Of a DNA stretch of 64,000 nucleotides, positions 16,811 through 27,066 are shown in pieces. The DNA is from Guyparkeria sp. SCN-R1 (lineage in GTDB: Bacteria > Pseudomonadota > Gammaproteobacteria > Halothiobacillales > Halothiobacillaceae). The position numbers and the translations under genes are program-made. The notes beneath the pieces are model-generated. The model ran no database searches and was not told where the DNA came from. It worked only from the letters and a program-made list of their open reading frames with translations. Each line of letters begins with the position of its first letter. The stretch's first letter is position 1. The DNA lies in the NCBI RefSeq assembly GCF_003932495.1, contig NZ_QZMT01000002.1:1-64000 (forward strand), read 5' to 3'.

Positions 16811-17949
16811 CAGCGATCGTGCCCCAGGAAACTGCGTTGCGTGCGGATGCTCATCAGCATACCCAAACCCACCATGATGGTCACCAGCGCCGTCCCGCCA
16901 TAGCTCATCAAAGGCAACGGCGCGCCGACCACCGGCAACAGGCCCAGCACCATGCCGGCATTGACCAGCACGTAAACCATGAAGGTCATGGAAATCGAAG
17001 CCGCAAGCAGCCGCCCCTCGACCGACTCGGCGTGTTCGGCGATCCACAGGCCGCGCCAGATGACGGCAAGATACAACAGGAACAGCACCAGCAGCCCGAC
17101 CAGACCGAACTCCTCGGCATAGACCGCCAGGATGAAGTCCGTGGTGCCTTCGGGCAGGAAATCGAGATGCGACTGCGTGCCCTGCAGCCAGCCCTTGCCC
17201 CAGACACCGCCCGACCCGATCGCGATCATCGACTGGATGGTGTGATAGCCGGCGCCCAGCGGGTCACTGGTCGGGTCGAACAAGGTCAGCACACGCTGCT
17301 TCTGGTAGGCATGCATGACGAAGAACCACATCACCGGCATCGCGGCGGCCACCAACGCGACGAAACCGCCGATGTACCACCAGGACAGGCCGGCGAAGAA
17401 CAGCACGAACAGGCCCGACGCCATGATCAGCAGGGACGAGCCCAAATCCGGCTGGCCGGCGATCAGGACGGTGGGAATGCCCACCGCGAGCATCGCCGCC
17501 AGCACGTCCAGCGGCCTGGGCGGCAGGGGGCGCCGGGCGAGAAACCAGGCGATCGTCATCGGCATGGCCACCTTCATCAGCTCGGCCGGCTGGAAGCGGA
17601 TCACGCCGAGATCGAGCCAACGTTTGGCACCACCGCCCATGTCGCCCACCAACCAGACGGCCACCAGCATCAGCACCACGACGGCAAACAGCCATGGCGC
17701 GACGACGAAGTACCAGCGCTGCGGGATCTGGGCGATGAGCAGCATCAAGCCGAATCCCAGCCCGAGGCGCACGATACTGCGCTCGACCCAGGCCTCGCTC
17801 TGCTCGGCGGCCGAGTAGCCGGCCACCACCCCGATCATGGCGATCAGGGCGACGAAGAACAGCAAGACGGGGTCGAGCTTGAATACCGAGCGCAGCGTTG
17901 CGCCGAGTCGGTCGCCCAAACGCATGGGTTGCAGACGATCACTGGCCAT
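16810..17949 (-). CDS. rodA: peptidoglycan glycosyltransferase RodA (SEDS)
   Basis: Ten-pass SEDS polymerase that makes glycan strands during rod elongation, in complex with PBP2. The 379-aa product shows the SEDS signatures HTIQSMIAIGSGGVWGKGWLQGTQSHLDFLPEG (spanning about 240-275) and VGAPLPLMSYGGTALVT near the C-terminus. The gene starts 3 bp after mrdA, so the two partners are co-translated. Length is normal. Confidence 0.96.
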   Translation of the reverse strand: MASDRLQPMRLGDRLGATLRSVFKLDPVLLFFVALIAMIGVVAGYSAAEQSEAWVERSIVRLGLGFGLMLLIAQIPQRWYFVVAPWLFAVVVLMLVAVWLVGDMGGGAKRWLDLGVIRFQPAELMKVAMPMTIAWFLARRPLPPRPLDVLAAMLAVGIPTVLIAGQPDLGSSLLIMASGLFVLFFAGLSWWYIGGFVALVAAAMPVMWFFVMHAYQKQRVLTLFDPTSDPLGAGYHTIQSMIAIGSGGVWGKGWLQGTQSHLDFLPEGTTDFILAVYAEEFGLVGLLVLFLLYLAVIWRGLWIAEHAESVEGRLLAASISMTFMVYVLVNAGMVLGLLPVVGAPLPLMSYGGTALVTIMVGLGMLMSIRTQRSFLGHDR

Positions 17950-17952
17950 GGA

Positions 17953-19791
17953 TCAATCCCCGCGCTCGGAAAATTCGGGCTGAACGTCGGCGTCCGGCTC
18001 GACATCGAACCAGAAGTCCATCACCTGTCGGGCGATCGGTGCGGCGGTCCCCGACCCGCTGCCCCCGTGCTCGGCAATCACGGCCACCGACAGCTTGGGG
18101 TCGTCATAGGGGGCGAATCCGACGAACAGGGCGTGGTCGTGCAGGCGGCGCTCGAGCTCCTCGGCATCGTACTCGTCGTCCTGGGCCACCGAGAACACCT
18201 GGGCCGTGCCTGTTTTGCCCGCGATCGGATAGGGTGCCTCGATCTTGTGCGCCGTGCCGCGCTCGTGGCCGACCACGGAGCGCATCGCCTCGCGCGCCCG
18301 CTGCCAGTAATCGTCGCTCGAGAGCTTCAGGCGCGACTGCGGCGAGCGATCGCCGGCGACCAGCCATGGAACGTGGCGCACACCGGACGACGCGAGGGTG
18401 GAGGTCATGTTGGCCATCTGCAGCATCGTGGAGAGCATGTAGCCCTGACCGATCCCGGCGATCACCGTCTCACCGGGGAACCACACTTGCTGCTTGGCCC
18501 GCTGCTTCCAGTCGCGTGAAGGCATCAGACCGGCCGACTCGCCGGGCAGATCGATACCGGTCTTCTGCCCGATGCCGAACTCGGTCAGGAACGCGTGCAT
18601 GCGATCGATGCCCATCCGAAACGCCAGGTCGTAGTAGTAGACATCGACCGAGCGAAACACCGATTCCTCGAAGTCGACCCAACCGTGGCCCCACTTGCGC
18701 CAGTCCCGGTAGCGATGATCGTTGCCCGGGATCTGGTAATACGGCCCGGCGAAGAAGCGTTCGTCCGGATCGATCAGCCCGTACTCCATGCCCGCCAGCC
18801 CCATCACCGGCTTGATAGTTGAACCCGGCGGATAGGTGGCCCGGGTCGCGCGGTTGTAGAGCGGCCGATCCGGGTCCTCGAGCAGCTCGCGATAGGCCTT
18901 GTGACTGATGCCGTCGACGAACAGGTTGGGGTCGAACGACGGCCGGGACGCCATGGCGCGGATCGCCCCGTCACGCGGATCTTGGGCGACCACGGCACCG
19001 GCGTACTCGCCCAAGGCGGCCGCCGCCACGCCCTGCAGGCCGACATCGATGGTCAGGGCGATGTCCTCGCCCGGCACCGGGCGTTGCGTGTCGAGCACCT
19101 TGACCTCGCGGCCGAGCGCGTCGACCTCGACTATCCGGTAACCCGGCTCGCCGTGCAGGCGGTCCTCGTACTGGCGCTCGATGCCGGTCTTGCCGATGTA
19201 CTGCGTGCCCTGGTAGGCATCCGGATCGAGGCGCTTGACGTCCTCGGCGTTGATCCGCCCGACGTAGCCGACCACGTGCGCCAGCAGTTCGCGGTAGGGG
19301 TAGACGCGCTTGAGGCTGGAGACAATCTCGGTGCCCAACAGCCAGGGCTTGAGGCGCGCGATCCGCGCCCGCTCGACTTCGTCGAGACCGGTCTTGACCA
19401 GCACCGGGTCGAAGCGACGACTCACCCGGATGCGCTCCTCGAGCGCCTCGACGACGGGTGCATCCAGCCCCAGCACGTCCGCCAGCATGGCCAGCTCGGC
19501 ACCCACGTCCTGACTATGCTCGGGGGTGATCTGCACCTGGTAGGTGGCGACGTTGTCGGCCACCACCTCGCCCTGGGCATCGAAGATCCGCCCGCGTTCG
19601 GGCGGCACCACCACCAGGCGGGTGCGGTTTTTTTCCGCCTTGGCGAGGTAATGATCGTGCTGGGCGATCTGCAGCCAGGCGGCTCGCCCCAGCAAGGTAA
19701 GGACGACGACGAGCGAGATCAGGGCCGCGAACAGGATCCGCAGGCGGAATACCCGCCGGGCCCGGCCATGGTCATGGAGACGATCTAGCAT
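17953..19791 (-). CDS. mrdA: penicillin-binding protein 2 (elongasome transpeptidase)
   Basis: Transpeptidase partner of RodA. The 612-aa class B PBP has one N-terminal TM helix (residues about 18-38), a pedestal domain with PPERGRIFDAQGEVVADN, and a transpeptidase domain with the active serine in YPPGSTIKPV at about 324 and KTGTAQV at about 525. IDLPGESAGLMPS is typical of PBP2. It is the first visible gene of the operon; mreBCD, rlmH and rsfS, often nearby, are not in this window. About 140 bp separate it from ppa, on the same strand. Confidence 0.96.
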   Translation of the reverse strand: MLDRLHDHGRARRVFRLRILFAALISLVVVLTLLGRAAWLQIAQHDHYLAKAEKNRTRLVVVPPERGRIFDAQGEVVADNVATYQVQITPEHSQDVGAELAMLADVLGLDAPVVEALEERIRVSRRFDPVLVKTGLDEVERARIARLKPWLLGTEIVSSLKRVYPYRELLAHVVGYVGRINAEDVKRLDPDAYQGTQYIGKTGIERQYEDRLHGEPGYRIVEVDALGREVKVLDTQRPVPGEDIALTIDVGLQGVAAAALGEYAGAVVAQDPRDGAIRAMASRPSFDPNLFVDGISHKAYRELLEDPDRPLYNRATRATYPPGSTIKPVMGLAGMEYGLIDPDERFFAGPYYQIPGNDHRYRDWRKWGHGWVDFEESVFRSVDVYYYDLAFRMGIDRMHAFLTEFGIGQKTGIDLPGESAGLMPSRDWKQRAKQQVWFPGETVIAGIGQGYMLSTMLQMANMTSTLASSGVRHVPWLVAGDRSPQSRLKLSSDDYWQRAREAMRSVVGHERGTAHKIEAPYPIAGKTGTAQVFSVAQDDEYDAEELERRLHDHALFVGFAPYDDPKLSVAVIAEHGGSGSGTAAPIARQVMDFWFDVEPDADVQPEFSERGD

Positions 19792-19933
19792 CGATTCGCT
19801 CGGGGCTCGCCGTTAGACAGGCGCCATCGCATCGGCGCCATCGGGGGAAACAAGCGCGGCCGACGGGTCGTGTTCCCGCCGGCCGCGTCAATCGGTGATG
19901 CCGGACACACGGTGTGACCCGACTCGCACCGAA

Positions 19934-20464
19934 TTACTGCTGCTCGTGGCGGGCGATCGAATCCTCGATCTCCTTGCAGGCCGCGGCCTTGTCGGCAAAG
20001 CCCTTACACTCGACCCACTTGCCCGGCTCGAGCGCCTTGTACTGCTCGAAGAAGTGCTGGATCTGCTCGAGCAGGAAGCCCGGCAGGTCCTCGACCTTCT
20101 TGACGTCGTGGTAGTGCGGGGTGAGCTTGTCGTGCGGCACGGCGATGATCTTGGCATCGATACCCGACTCGTCGGTCATCTCCAGCATGCCCACCGGACG
20201 CGCGCGGATCACCGAACCCGGCTGCAGCGGCAGCGGCGCGACCAGCATCACGTCAACCGGATCGCCATCGTCGGAGAGCGTCTGCGGGATGAAACCGTAG
20301 TTGGTCGGGTAGTACATCGAAGTCGCCATGAAGCGGTCGACCAGCAGCGCGCCGGAATCCTTGTCCAGCTCGTACTTGACCGGAACGCCCTGTACCGGGA
20401 TTTCGATGACGACATTGATGTCTTCCGGCGGGTTCTTGCCGGCGGAGATCTTCGACAGGTCCAT
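19934..20464 (-). CDS. ppa: inorganic pyrophosphatase (family I)
   Basis: Hydrolyses PPi and pulls biosynthetic reactions forward. The 176-aa product is of bacterial family I size and includes [22 protein letters not shown] and the metal-binding signature [11 protein letters not shown]. The [10 protein letters not shown] start at 20464 is chosen over a longer frame because family members begin there. It stands divergent to adk, with about 150 bp between their starts. Confidence 0.95.
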   Translation of the reverse strand: MDLSKISAGKNPPEDINVVIEIPVQGVPVKYELDKDSGALLVDRFMATSMYYPTNYGFIPQTLSDDGDPVDVMLVAPLPLQPGSVIRARPVGMLEMTDESGIDAKIIAVPHDKLTPHYHDVKKVEDLPGFLLEQIQHFFEQYKALEPGKWVECKGFADKAAACKEIEDSIARHEQQ

Positions 20465-20613
20465 AAGGATCAGCCTCGATTGTGAAGGGAAGATAAAGCT
20501 GTCTCGCCGCAAGTCGCGGCGTTTTCGTTATGATACCGTTTTTCGCCGGTCGACCGGAGCCCCGGTCTCGAATTCGGTCGGCAAAATCCACGGCTATCAA
20601 GATCTGGAAAACC

Positions 20614-21279
20614 ATGCGAATCGTACTTTTGGGCGCCCCGGGGTCGGGCAAGGGCACACAGGCAGCACGCCTAGTGGAACACTACAAGGTCCCGCAGATC
20701 TCAACCGGCGACCTGCTGCGCGCCGCCGTGGCGGAGGGCACCAAGCTCGGCCTCAAGGCCAAGGCCGCGATGGACGAGGGCCAGCTGGTCAGCGATGACA
20801 TCGTGCTCGGCATGATCCGCGAGCGCCTCGCCCAGCCGGACACCCAGCGCGGCTTCATCCTCGACGGCTTCCCGCGCAATATCGCCCAGGCCGAGGCACT
20901 CGACGAGATGCTCGAAGGCCTCGAGCGTCCGCTGGAACTCGGCATCCTCATCGACGTACCGCTCGACAAGCTGATGAAGCGCCTGACCGGCCGGATGACC
21001 TGCAAGGAATGCGGCGCGGTATTCAATCGCTTCACCAATCCGCCGGATTCCGACCACCAGTGCGACCACTGCGAGCACGAACTGGTTCAGCGCAACGACG
21101 ACAACGAGGACACCGTGCGTCGTCGCCTGGAGGTCTTCCAGGAGCAGACCGCGCCGCTGGTCGAGTACTACGAGCGCGACGGGCGCCTCGCCCGCGTCGA
21201 CGGCGAGCGGGAAATCGAGCAGATCGCGGCAGACTTCCGCAAGATCCTCGATCCCATCGCCCCGTCGTCCGACAGCTGA
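20614..21279 (+). CDS. adk: adenylate kinase with zinc-type LID
   Basis: Interconverts 2 ADP with ATP and AMP. The 221-aa product starts with the P-loop MRIVLLGAPGSGKGT, followed by ISTGDLLRA and the NMP-binding region, DGFPRN, and a long LID. The LID carries CKEC (about residues 130-133) and CDHC (about 150-153), a four-cysteine metal site usual in Gram-positive and some other adenylate kinases but not in the enterobacterial enzyme. It is 9 bp before lptD and probably co-transcribed. The start at 20614 is fixed by the P-loop position. Confidence 0.96.
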   Translation: MRIVLLGAPGSGKGTQAARLVEHYKVPQISTGDLLRAAVAEGTKLGLKAKAAMDEGQLVSDDIVLGMIRERLAQPDTQRGFILDGFPRNIAQAEALDEMLEGLERPLELGILIDVPLDKLMKRLTGRMTCKECGAVFNRFTNPPDSDHQCDHCEHELVQRNDDNEDTVRRRLEVFQEQTAPLVEYYERDGRLARVDGEREIEQIAADFRKILDPIAPSSDS

Positions 21280-21288
21280 GCCCTAGGC

Positions 21289-23637
21289 ATGGAGTCAGGG
21301 AAGACGCGCAAACCGTTGGCCATCGCCATCGCCGCCGCCCTCGGGGCCGGCGGGCTGGCCGGCAGCCAAGCGCTGCATTCGGCCGACGTTGCCGACAGGG
21401 GTGAATACGGCCTGTGCCCGACCTTCGGCCCGGGGCGCCCCGCCTACCAGCCACTGGCCGAGGGTGAGCCGGGCAAGGCCTCGGCCGACCGGGCCGAGTA
21501 CGGCACGGACGGAGTCGTCACCCTGATCGGAGATGCGATCGTCGACGAGCCGGGACGGCGTGTGCGCGGCGAACGGCTGATCTATCGGCAGGGCCCCGAG
21601 GACCGCGTCTCCGCCGAAGGCAATCTCTGGCTGCAGACCGACGACATGGCCGTGCAGGCCGAACGCGGCGAGCTCAACCTCGACACCGACGCCGGGCGCC
21701 TGGAGCGCGCGCACTACTGGCTGGAGAGCCAGCATCTCTCCGGCGTGGCCGAGACCATCGTCCAGGACGATCGGCAGCACTACCGCCTCGGCCAGGCCAC
21801 CTTCTCGACCTGCCCGACGGAAAAGCGCGACTGGGAATTTCAGGCCCGCGAGATCGACCTCAACCGCGAGACGGGCCGGGGCGAGGCCTGGCACACCACC
21901 CTGCGCGCCGGCGGCGTACCGGTGTTCTACACGCCGTATCTCAATTTCCCGATCGACGATCGTCGTCAGTCCGGCTTTCTCTACCCGACCTTCGGCAGCA
22001 GTTCCGAGGGCGGATTCGAGTATGCCCAGCCCTACTACTGGAACATCGCACCCAATCTCGACGCGACCTTCACCCCCACCCTGCTGACCAAGCGGGGCCT
22101 GGGCCTGGGTGGGCAGGTCCGTTGGCTCCACCAGTTCGGCACCCAGGATCTGGGCCGCGACCAGCTCGATTTCTTCTACCTGCCGGATGATCGCGTCGAA
22201 GGCGGCTCGCGCTGGTCGCTGGGACTGGACAGCAACGGGCGGATCAACCCGGACCTCGACTACCGCGTCGACATCAACCGCGTCTCGGACGACCGGTTCT
22301 TCCAGGATTTCTCCACCAACCTGGAACAATCGACGGCCAGCCACCTGCGCAGCGACGTGAGGCTTAACGCCCGCCCCGGCGGCGGCTGGAACCTCGGCCT
22401 GCAGGCCCAGCGCTTCCAGACGATCAATCCGGATCTGACCGAGTACCAGTATCCGTACCGCATCATGCCGCGGCTGACCGCCGGCAACAGCTTTGGCCTG
22501 GGGCAATGGGGTGAGCACGTCGCGCCCAGCCTGAGCGTCCGCGCGGACGTCACCCGCTTTGCCCACCCGTCGAGCGAACGCATCGTCGGTGATCGGGCGC
22601 ATGCCGCCATCGGCGTCGGCCAGACCTTCGAGGACACCTGGTACCGGCTACGCCCCCAGGTCACACTCGACACCACCAGCTATCACCTGGATGACGCCGA
22701 CCCCAACACGATTGACGGCAGCCGGGATTTCGACACCAGCGCGACGCGAACCGTGCCTATCTCGAGCATCGACGGCAGCGTGTTCCTCGAGCGGGCCTAC
22801 GGCGAGACCGGCCGCTACCGCGCCCTGCTCGAACCGCGGCTCTACTACCTCCACGTGCCGTATCGCGACCAGAGCGATATCCCGTTGTTCGACAGCGGGG
22901 AGCCCACCCTTAGCTATAGCCAGCTGTTCCGCCCCAACCGCTATTCCGGCGGCGACCGGGTGGCCGACGAGAACGCCCTGACCTACGGCCTGTCTTGGTC
23001 GCTGATCGACACGCAGCAGGGCACCGTGCCACTGTCGCTGCGCGTGGCCCAGCGTTATCGCTTCCAGGATTCCGAGACGGTCCTGCCGCCCAATCTCGCT
23101 ACACCGGAGACCCACCCGACGTACCGTGAAGCCGGTGGGTCGGCCGTGCTCGCCGAGGTCTACAGCGACGTCACCCAGAACTGGAACGGCTCGTTCACCG
23201 CCGAGTACGATACCGACCGGGAACTGATTGCCCGCTCGCAGACCCGTCTCGGCTATCGCGGTGAGGACAATCGCGTCCTGAATTTCTCCTGGTTCACCCG
23301 CAAGGGCATTGAAGACAGCCCCTATGACAATGATTATCGTCAGGGTGACGTCTCCTTCGCCTGGCCGCTGTCGCGGCGCTGGTCGATGCTCGGCCGCGTC
23401 GGTTACGACTTTGAATCCGAGCAGGTGGTCCAGTCCCTGCTCGGCGTGGGGTACGAGTCCTGCTGCTGGTCGGCACGCCTGGCCTTCAAGCGCTATATCG
23501 TCCGCCCGGACGTGGGTGACCCGACAGGAGACGATGCGGAATACTCCAACGCCGTGGTCTTCCAGATCGAACTCAAGGGACTGGGCGGCATCGGCGGCAA
23601 CCAGTTCCGCGATGACATCCTCGGCTTTGATCCCTGA
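21289..23637 (+). CDS. lptD: LPS-assembly outer-membrane protein LptD
   Basis: Outer-membrane barrel that, with LptE, inserts lipopolysaccharide into the outer leaflet. The 782-aa product has a signal peptide, an N-terminal OstA/LptA-like domain (residues about 55-200: GDAIVDEPGRRVRGERLIYRQ) and a large barrel. Cysteines that would form the essential inter-domain disulfides are visible: YGLCP near residue 43, ATFSTCP near 170, and the adjacent pair in YESCCWS near the C-terminus. Followed by surA, its own chaperone, as usual. Having adk directly upstream is less common. Confidence 0.95.
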   Translation: MESGKTRKPLAIAIAAALGAGGLAGSQALHSADVADRGEYGLCPTFGPGRPAYQPLAEGEPGKASADRAEYGTDGVVTLIGDAIVDEPGRRVRGERLIYRQGPEDRVSAEGNLWLQTDDMAVQAERGELNLDTDAGRLERAHYWLESQHLSGVAETIVQDDRQHYRLGQATFSTCPTEKRDWEFQAREIDLNRETGRGEAWHTTLRAGGVPVFYTPYLNFPIDDRRQSGFLYPTFGSSSEGGFEYAQPYYWNIAPNLDATFTPTLLTKRGLGLGGQVRWLHQFGTQDLGRDQLDFFYLPDDRVEGGSRWSLGLDSNGRINPDLDYRVDINRVSDDRFFQDFSTNLEQSTASHLRSDVRLNARPGGGWNLGLQAQRFQTINPDLTEYQYPYRIMPRLTAGNSFGLGQWGEHVAPSLSVRADVTRFAHPSSERIVGDRAHAAIGVGQTFEDTWYRLRPQVTLDTTSYHLDDADPNTIDGSRDFDTSATRTVPISSIDGSVFLERAYGETGRYRALLEPRLYYLHVPYRDQSDIPLFDSGEPTLSYSQLFRPNRYSGGDRVADENALTYGLSWSLIDTQQGTVPLSLRVAQRYRFQDSETVLPPNLATPETHPTYREAGGSAVLAEVYSDVTQNWNGSFTAEYDTDRELIARSQTRLGYRGEDNRVLNFSWFTRKGIEDSPYDNDYRQGDVSFAWPLSRRWSMLGRVGYDFESEQVVQSLLGVGYESCCWSARLAFKRYIVRPDVGDPTGDDAEYSNAVVFQIELKGLGGIGGNQFRDDILGFDP

Positions 23638-23778
23638 GGAAGGCCTGCACGAGCCGGTGCCCGCGGGAGTCGGGCACCCCATCGGCCCCACCCGGCCGGA
23701 TGCGTTATGATCGCCCGAGCCCGGGGGCGTCACCCCGGGGCATTACTGAATTTCAACGCCGCAACCGCGAGTAGATCC

Positions 23779-25194
23779 ATGCCTGTTTTGCACGCTCCGA
23801 CACCCCGCCACGCGCGTCGACCGCTGGCGGTGCTGGCCACCCTGTTGCTGATCGCCACGCCCTTCAGTCAAGTCGCCGCCCAGGCCGCCGGCGCGAACGG
23901 CGAGCAGAACCCCGGCATGAGCGGGTTCCAGCCGCTGGATCGCATCGTCGCGGTCGTCGATGACCGGGTCATCACCCAGCAGGAGCTGCAAGCCGAAGTG
24001 GCCCAATTGGGCGGCCAGGTCGATCTTGCCAACATGAGCCCGGCCGACGAGCAGCGACTCGGCGAGCGGGTGCTAGACCGCATGATCACCGAAGCGACCA
24101 TGCTCGAGCGTGCCGACAAGATCGGCATCCAGATCGACGACACCCGCCTCAATCAGGCCCTGAACGGCATCGCTCAGCGCAACGGCATGAACCTCTCCCA
24201 ACTGCGCGACGCCGTCGTCGGCCAGGGACAGAACTGGGCCGACTTCCGCAACGGCATCCGCGATCAGATGATTCTCGAGGAACTGCAGAAGCGCGAGGTC
24301 TACAGCCAGATCAACGTCTCCGATCGCGACATCGACGCCTACATCGAGCAGCGCACCGGCAGTTCGGCCGAGCAGACCGAATACCGCCTCGCCCAGATCC
24401 TCGTCTCCGTGCCGGAGAACGCCTCGCCCGAGGCCATTGAACAGGCCGAGGCCCGCGCCCGCGAGATTCGCGACGAACTGGTCGATGGTGCCGATTTCGC
24501 CCGCGTGTCGGCCGAACGCTCGGATGCCCTGAACGCCGACGAGGGCGGCGATCTCGGCTGGCGCGAGCCGGCGCGCATCCCGTCATTGTTCCTGCCCGTC
24601 GTCCAGGGCATGGAAGCCGGCGAGGTGAGCGATATCATCCGCAGCCCGAACGGCTTTCACATCGTCAAGGTGAACGACACCCGCACCACCACCGGCACCG
24701 CGGCCGTGACGCAATATCGCGCCGAGCACGTGCTGCTGCGCCCGCGCGAGGATCGCGACCCGACCGCAACCCGCGAGCTGGCCGAACAGCTACGCGAGCA
24801 GGTGGCCAGCGGCGATGCCACGCTCGCCTCGATCGCGCGCGAATTCTCGGACGATCCGGGCTCGGGCCAGCGCGGCGGGGATCTCGGCTGGGTGAATACC
24901 GAGGACATGGTGCCGGCCTTCGCCGACGCGCTGGAATCGGTCCAGACCGGGCAATTGAGCCCGGTGTTCGAAAGCCAGTTCGGTTTCCACTTCCTGCGGG
25001 TCAACGACCAGCGCCGCCAGGAGGTCTCCGGCGAGGATCTGCGCGAGCAGGCGCGTAACGCCATCGGCGAGCGTCGTGCTGACGAGGAGCTGACCAAGTA
25101 CATCCGCCGCCTGCGTTCCGAGGCCTACATCGAGAACCGCCTGACCGGCACCGTCAACGACGCCAGTGGCCAGCGTGCGCTTGGTCGTCAGTAG
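23779..25194 (+). CDS. surA: periplasmic chaperone and peptidyl-prolyl isomerase SurA
   Basis: Escorts outer-membrane proteins, notably LptD, to the BAM complex. The 471-aa product has a signal peptide (MPVLHAPTPRHARRPLA, core LATLLLIATP), the N-terminal chaperone domain (LDRIVAVVDDRVITQQELQAEV), and two parvulin domains marked by EYRLAQILVSVP and YRAEHVLLRPRE. A C-terminal helix returns to the chaperone core. An earlier in-frame start at 23707 would put 24 unlikely residues before the signal peptide. pdxA overlaps its end. Confidence 0.95.
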   Translation: MPVLHAPTPRHARRPLAVLATLLLIATPFSQVAAQAAGANGEQNPGMSGFQPLDRIVAVVDDRVITQQELQAEVAQLGGQVDLANMSPADEQRLGERVLDRMITEATMLERADKIGIQIDDTRLNQALNGIAQRNGMNLSQLRDAVVGQGQNWADFRNGIRDQMILEELQKREVYSQINVSDRDIDAYIEQRTGSSAEQTEYRLAQILVSVPENASPEAIEQAEARAREIRDELVDGADFARVSAERSDALNADEGGDLGWREPARIPSLFLPVVQGMEAGEVSDIIRSPNGFHIVKVNDTRTTTGTAAVTQYRAEHVLLRPREDRDPTATRELAEQLREQVASGDATLASIAREFSDDPGSGQRGGDLGWVNTEDMVPAFADALESVQTGQLSPVFESQFGFHFLRVNDQRRQEVSGEDLREQARNAIGERRADEELTKYIRRLRSEAYIENRLTGTVNDASGQRALGRQ

Positions 25195-26149
25195 CGGCGA
25201 ACCGGCCGGCATCGGCCCGGACCTGCTGCTCGCGCTGGCCGCCGACCCGACCTTCGAACCACCCGGCGAACTGGTCGTCCTCGGCGACCGGGACGTGTTC
25301 GCGGCCCGCGCCGACGCCCTGGGCCTGCCCTTCGACTGGCCACAAGCCGGCCAGTCGGCATCAGCCAAACCCGGCTTTCGCTTCCATCACCTGCCGACGC
25401 CGAACCCGGTCACGCCCGGCCGGCTCGACCCGGGCAATGCCCGCCACGTGCTGGACATGCTCGATCATGCCGCCGACGGTTGCCGTGACGGCCGCTACGC
25501 CGCGATGGTCACCGCGCCCCTGCACAAGGGCGTGATCAACGATGCCGGCATCCCCTTTACCGGCCACACCGAATATCTCGCCGAACGTGTCGGCGGCACC
25601 CCGGTGATGATGCTGGTGGCCGACACCCTGCGCGTGGCGCTGGCCACCACCCACCTGCCGCTGGCAAAGGTGCCGGAGGCGATCACCGGCGAGGGCCTCA
25701 CCACGGTGATCGAGACGCTGCACGCCGCGATGGTCGACTGGCTGGGCAAGCCGCAACCGCGCATCCTGGTCGCGGGCTTGAACCCGCACGCCGGCGAATC
25801 GGGGCACCTGGGCGACGAGGAAATCCGCGTGATCGGCCCGACACTCGAGGCCATGCGCGAGCGCGGCATCCAGGCGATCGGCCCGCTGCCGGCCGACACC
25901 CTGTTCACACCCCGCCACCTCGACGGCGCCGATGCCGTGCTGGCGATGTACCACGATCAGGGCCTGCCGGTGCTCAAGTACGCCGGCTTCGGCCGCGCGG
26001 TGAACGTCACCCTCGGCCTGCCGATCGTTCGCACCTCGGTCGACCATGGCACGGCCCTGGACCTGGCCGGCACCGGACGAGCCGAGCACGGCTCGCTGGC
26101 CGCGGCGATCGCGCTGGCCGCCGAGATCACCCAGCGGTCAGCGGCCTGA
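25166..26149 (+). CDS. pdxA: 4-hydroxythreonine-4-phosphate dehydrogenase
   Basis: Metal- and NAD-dependent step of the DXP-dependent route to pyridoxal phosphate. The 327-aa product begins RLVVSSGEPAGIGPDL, with TAPLHKGVINDAGIPFTGHTE (phosphate and metal ligands), MYHDQGLPVLKY and GTALDLAGTG. The start is uncertain between GTG codons at 25166 and 25175, both inside surA; family members begin at the later one. Overlap with surA suggests translational coupling. rsmA follows 2 bp later. Confidence 0.94.
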   Translation: MASVRLVVSSGEPAGIGPDLLLALAADPTFEPPGELVVLGDRDVFAARADALGLPFDWPQAGQSASAKPGFRFHHLPTPNPVTPGRLDPGNARHVLDMLDHAADGCRDGRYAAMVTAPLHKGVINDAGIPFTGHTEYLAERVGGTPVMMLVADTLRVALATTHLPLAKVPEAITGEGLTTVIETLHAAMVDWLGKPQPRILVAGLNPHAGESGHLGDEEIRVIGPTLEAMRERGIQAIGPLPADTLFTPRHLDGADAVLAMYHDQGLPVLKYAGFGRAVNVTLGLPIVRTSVDHGTALDLAGTGRAEHGSLAAAIALAAEITQRSAA

Positions 26150-26151
26150 TC

Positions 26152-26985
26152 ATGGCGGCACAGGGCAACCAGACCAAGGGCATCCAGGACGGCCACCGGG
26201 CACGCAAGCGCTTCGGCCAGAATTTCCTGGTCGACTACGGCGTGATCGACCGCATCCTCGGCGCGATCCCGGGCGACGGCCCCGTGATCGAGATCGGGCC
26301 GGGGTTGGGAGCGCTCACCGTCCCACTGGCCCAGCGTGGCAACCGCGTGATCGCGATCGAACTCGACCGCGACGTGATCCGGCATCTGCGCGTCAAGCTC
26401 GACGCCGAGCGCGTCGGCCGACAGGTCGAGCTGGTCCCCCAGGATGCCCTGCAACTGGACCTGACCGCACTGGCCGAGGCCCACGGGCTCACCCCACCGC
26501 TGACGCTGGTCGGCAACCTGCCCTACAACATCGCCACGGCCCTGATCACCCGCCTGCTGGCCCAGCGCGAACGGATCGGTGAGATGGTGTTCATGGTGCA
26601 GCGCGAGGTCGGCAACCGGCTGGCCGCCTCGCCCAACGACTCGGCCTATGGGCGGTTGAGCGTGCTCACCGCCATGCACGCCGAGGTCGAGCACCTGTTC
26701 GATGTCCCGCCCGAGGCCTTCAACCCGCCGCCGAAGGTCGACTCCAGCGTCATCCGCATCACGCCTCGCGCCGAGCCGCTGGTGCCGCCCGCGGAGCAGG
26801 CCCATTTCGAGCGCTTGGTCACCGCCGCCTTCGCCCAGCGACGCAAGACCCTGCGCAACAACTTGAAACCCCTCATGCCAGCGTCAACAATTGAGGCGTC
26901 GGGTATCGACCCGTCGCTACGCGCTCAGGCCCTCGGCATTCCCGCGTTCCTGGCGCTCACCCGGCGGCTCGACCCCAGCAACTGA
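26152..26985 (+). CDS. rsmA: 16S rRNA (A1518/A1519) dimethyltransferase
   Basis: Adds two methyl groups to each of two adenines in the 3'-terminal hairpin of 16S rRNA. The 277-aa product has KRFGQNFLVD, the SAM motif EIGPGLGALT, the acidic IAIELDRD, and the catalytic NLPYNI. The C-terminal helical domain ends ALGIPAFLALTRRL as in the family. It starts 2 bp after pdxA in the conserved surA-pdxA-rsmA order. Confidence 0.96.
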   Translation: MAAQGNQTKGIQDGHRARKRFGQNFLVDYGVIDRILGAIPGDGPVIEIGPGLGALTVPLAQRGNRVIAIELDRDVIRHLRVKLDAERVGRQVELVPQDALQLDLTALAEAHGLTPPLTLVGNLPYNIATALITRLLAQRERIGEMVFMVQREVGNRLAASPNDSAYGRLSVLTAMHAEVEHLFDVPPEAFNPPPKVDSSVIRITPRAEPLVPPAEQAHFERLVTAAFAQRRKTLRNNLKPLMPASTIEASGIDPSLRAQALGIPAFLALTRRLDPSN

Positions 26986-27066
26986 TCGGCCTCCGGTCGA
27001 CTTGTGGTCAGGGTGGTGCCCGCCAGCACCATCGCCTTCTCCCTTTATCGCAGGAACAACACGGCC

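Noticed and set aside
16792-18519. 575-codon open frame antisense to rodA and mrdA
   Set aside because: Gln/His/Arg-rich composition without family features; it crosses two well-supported genes.
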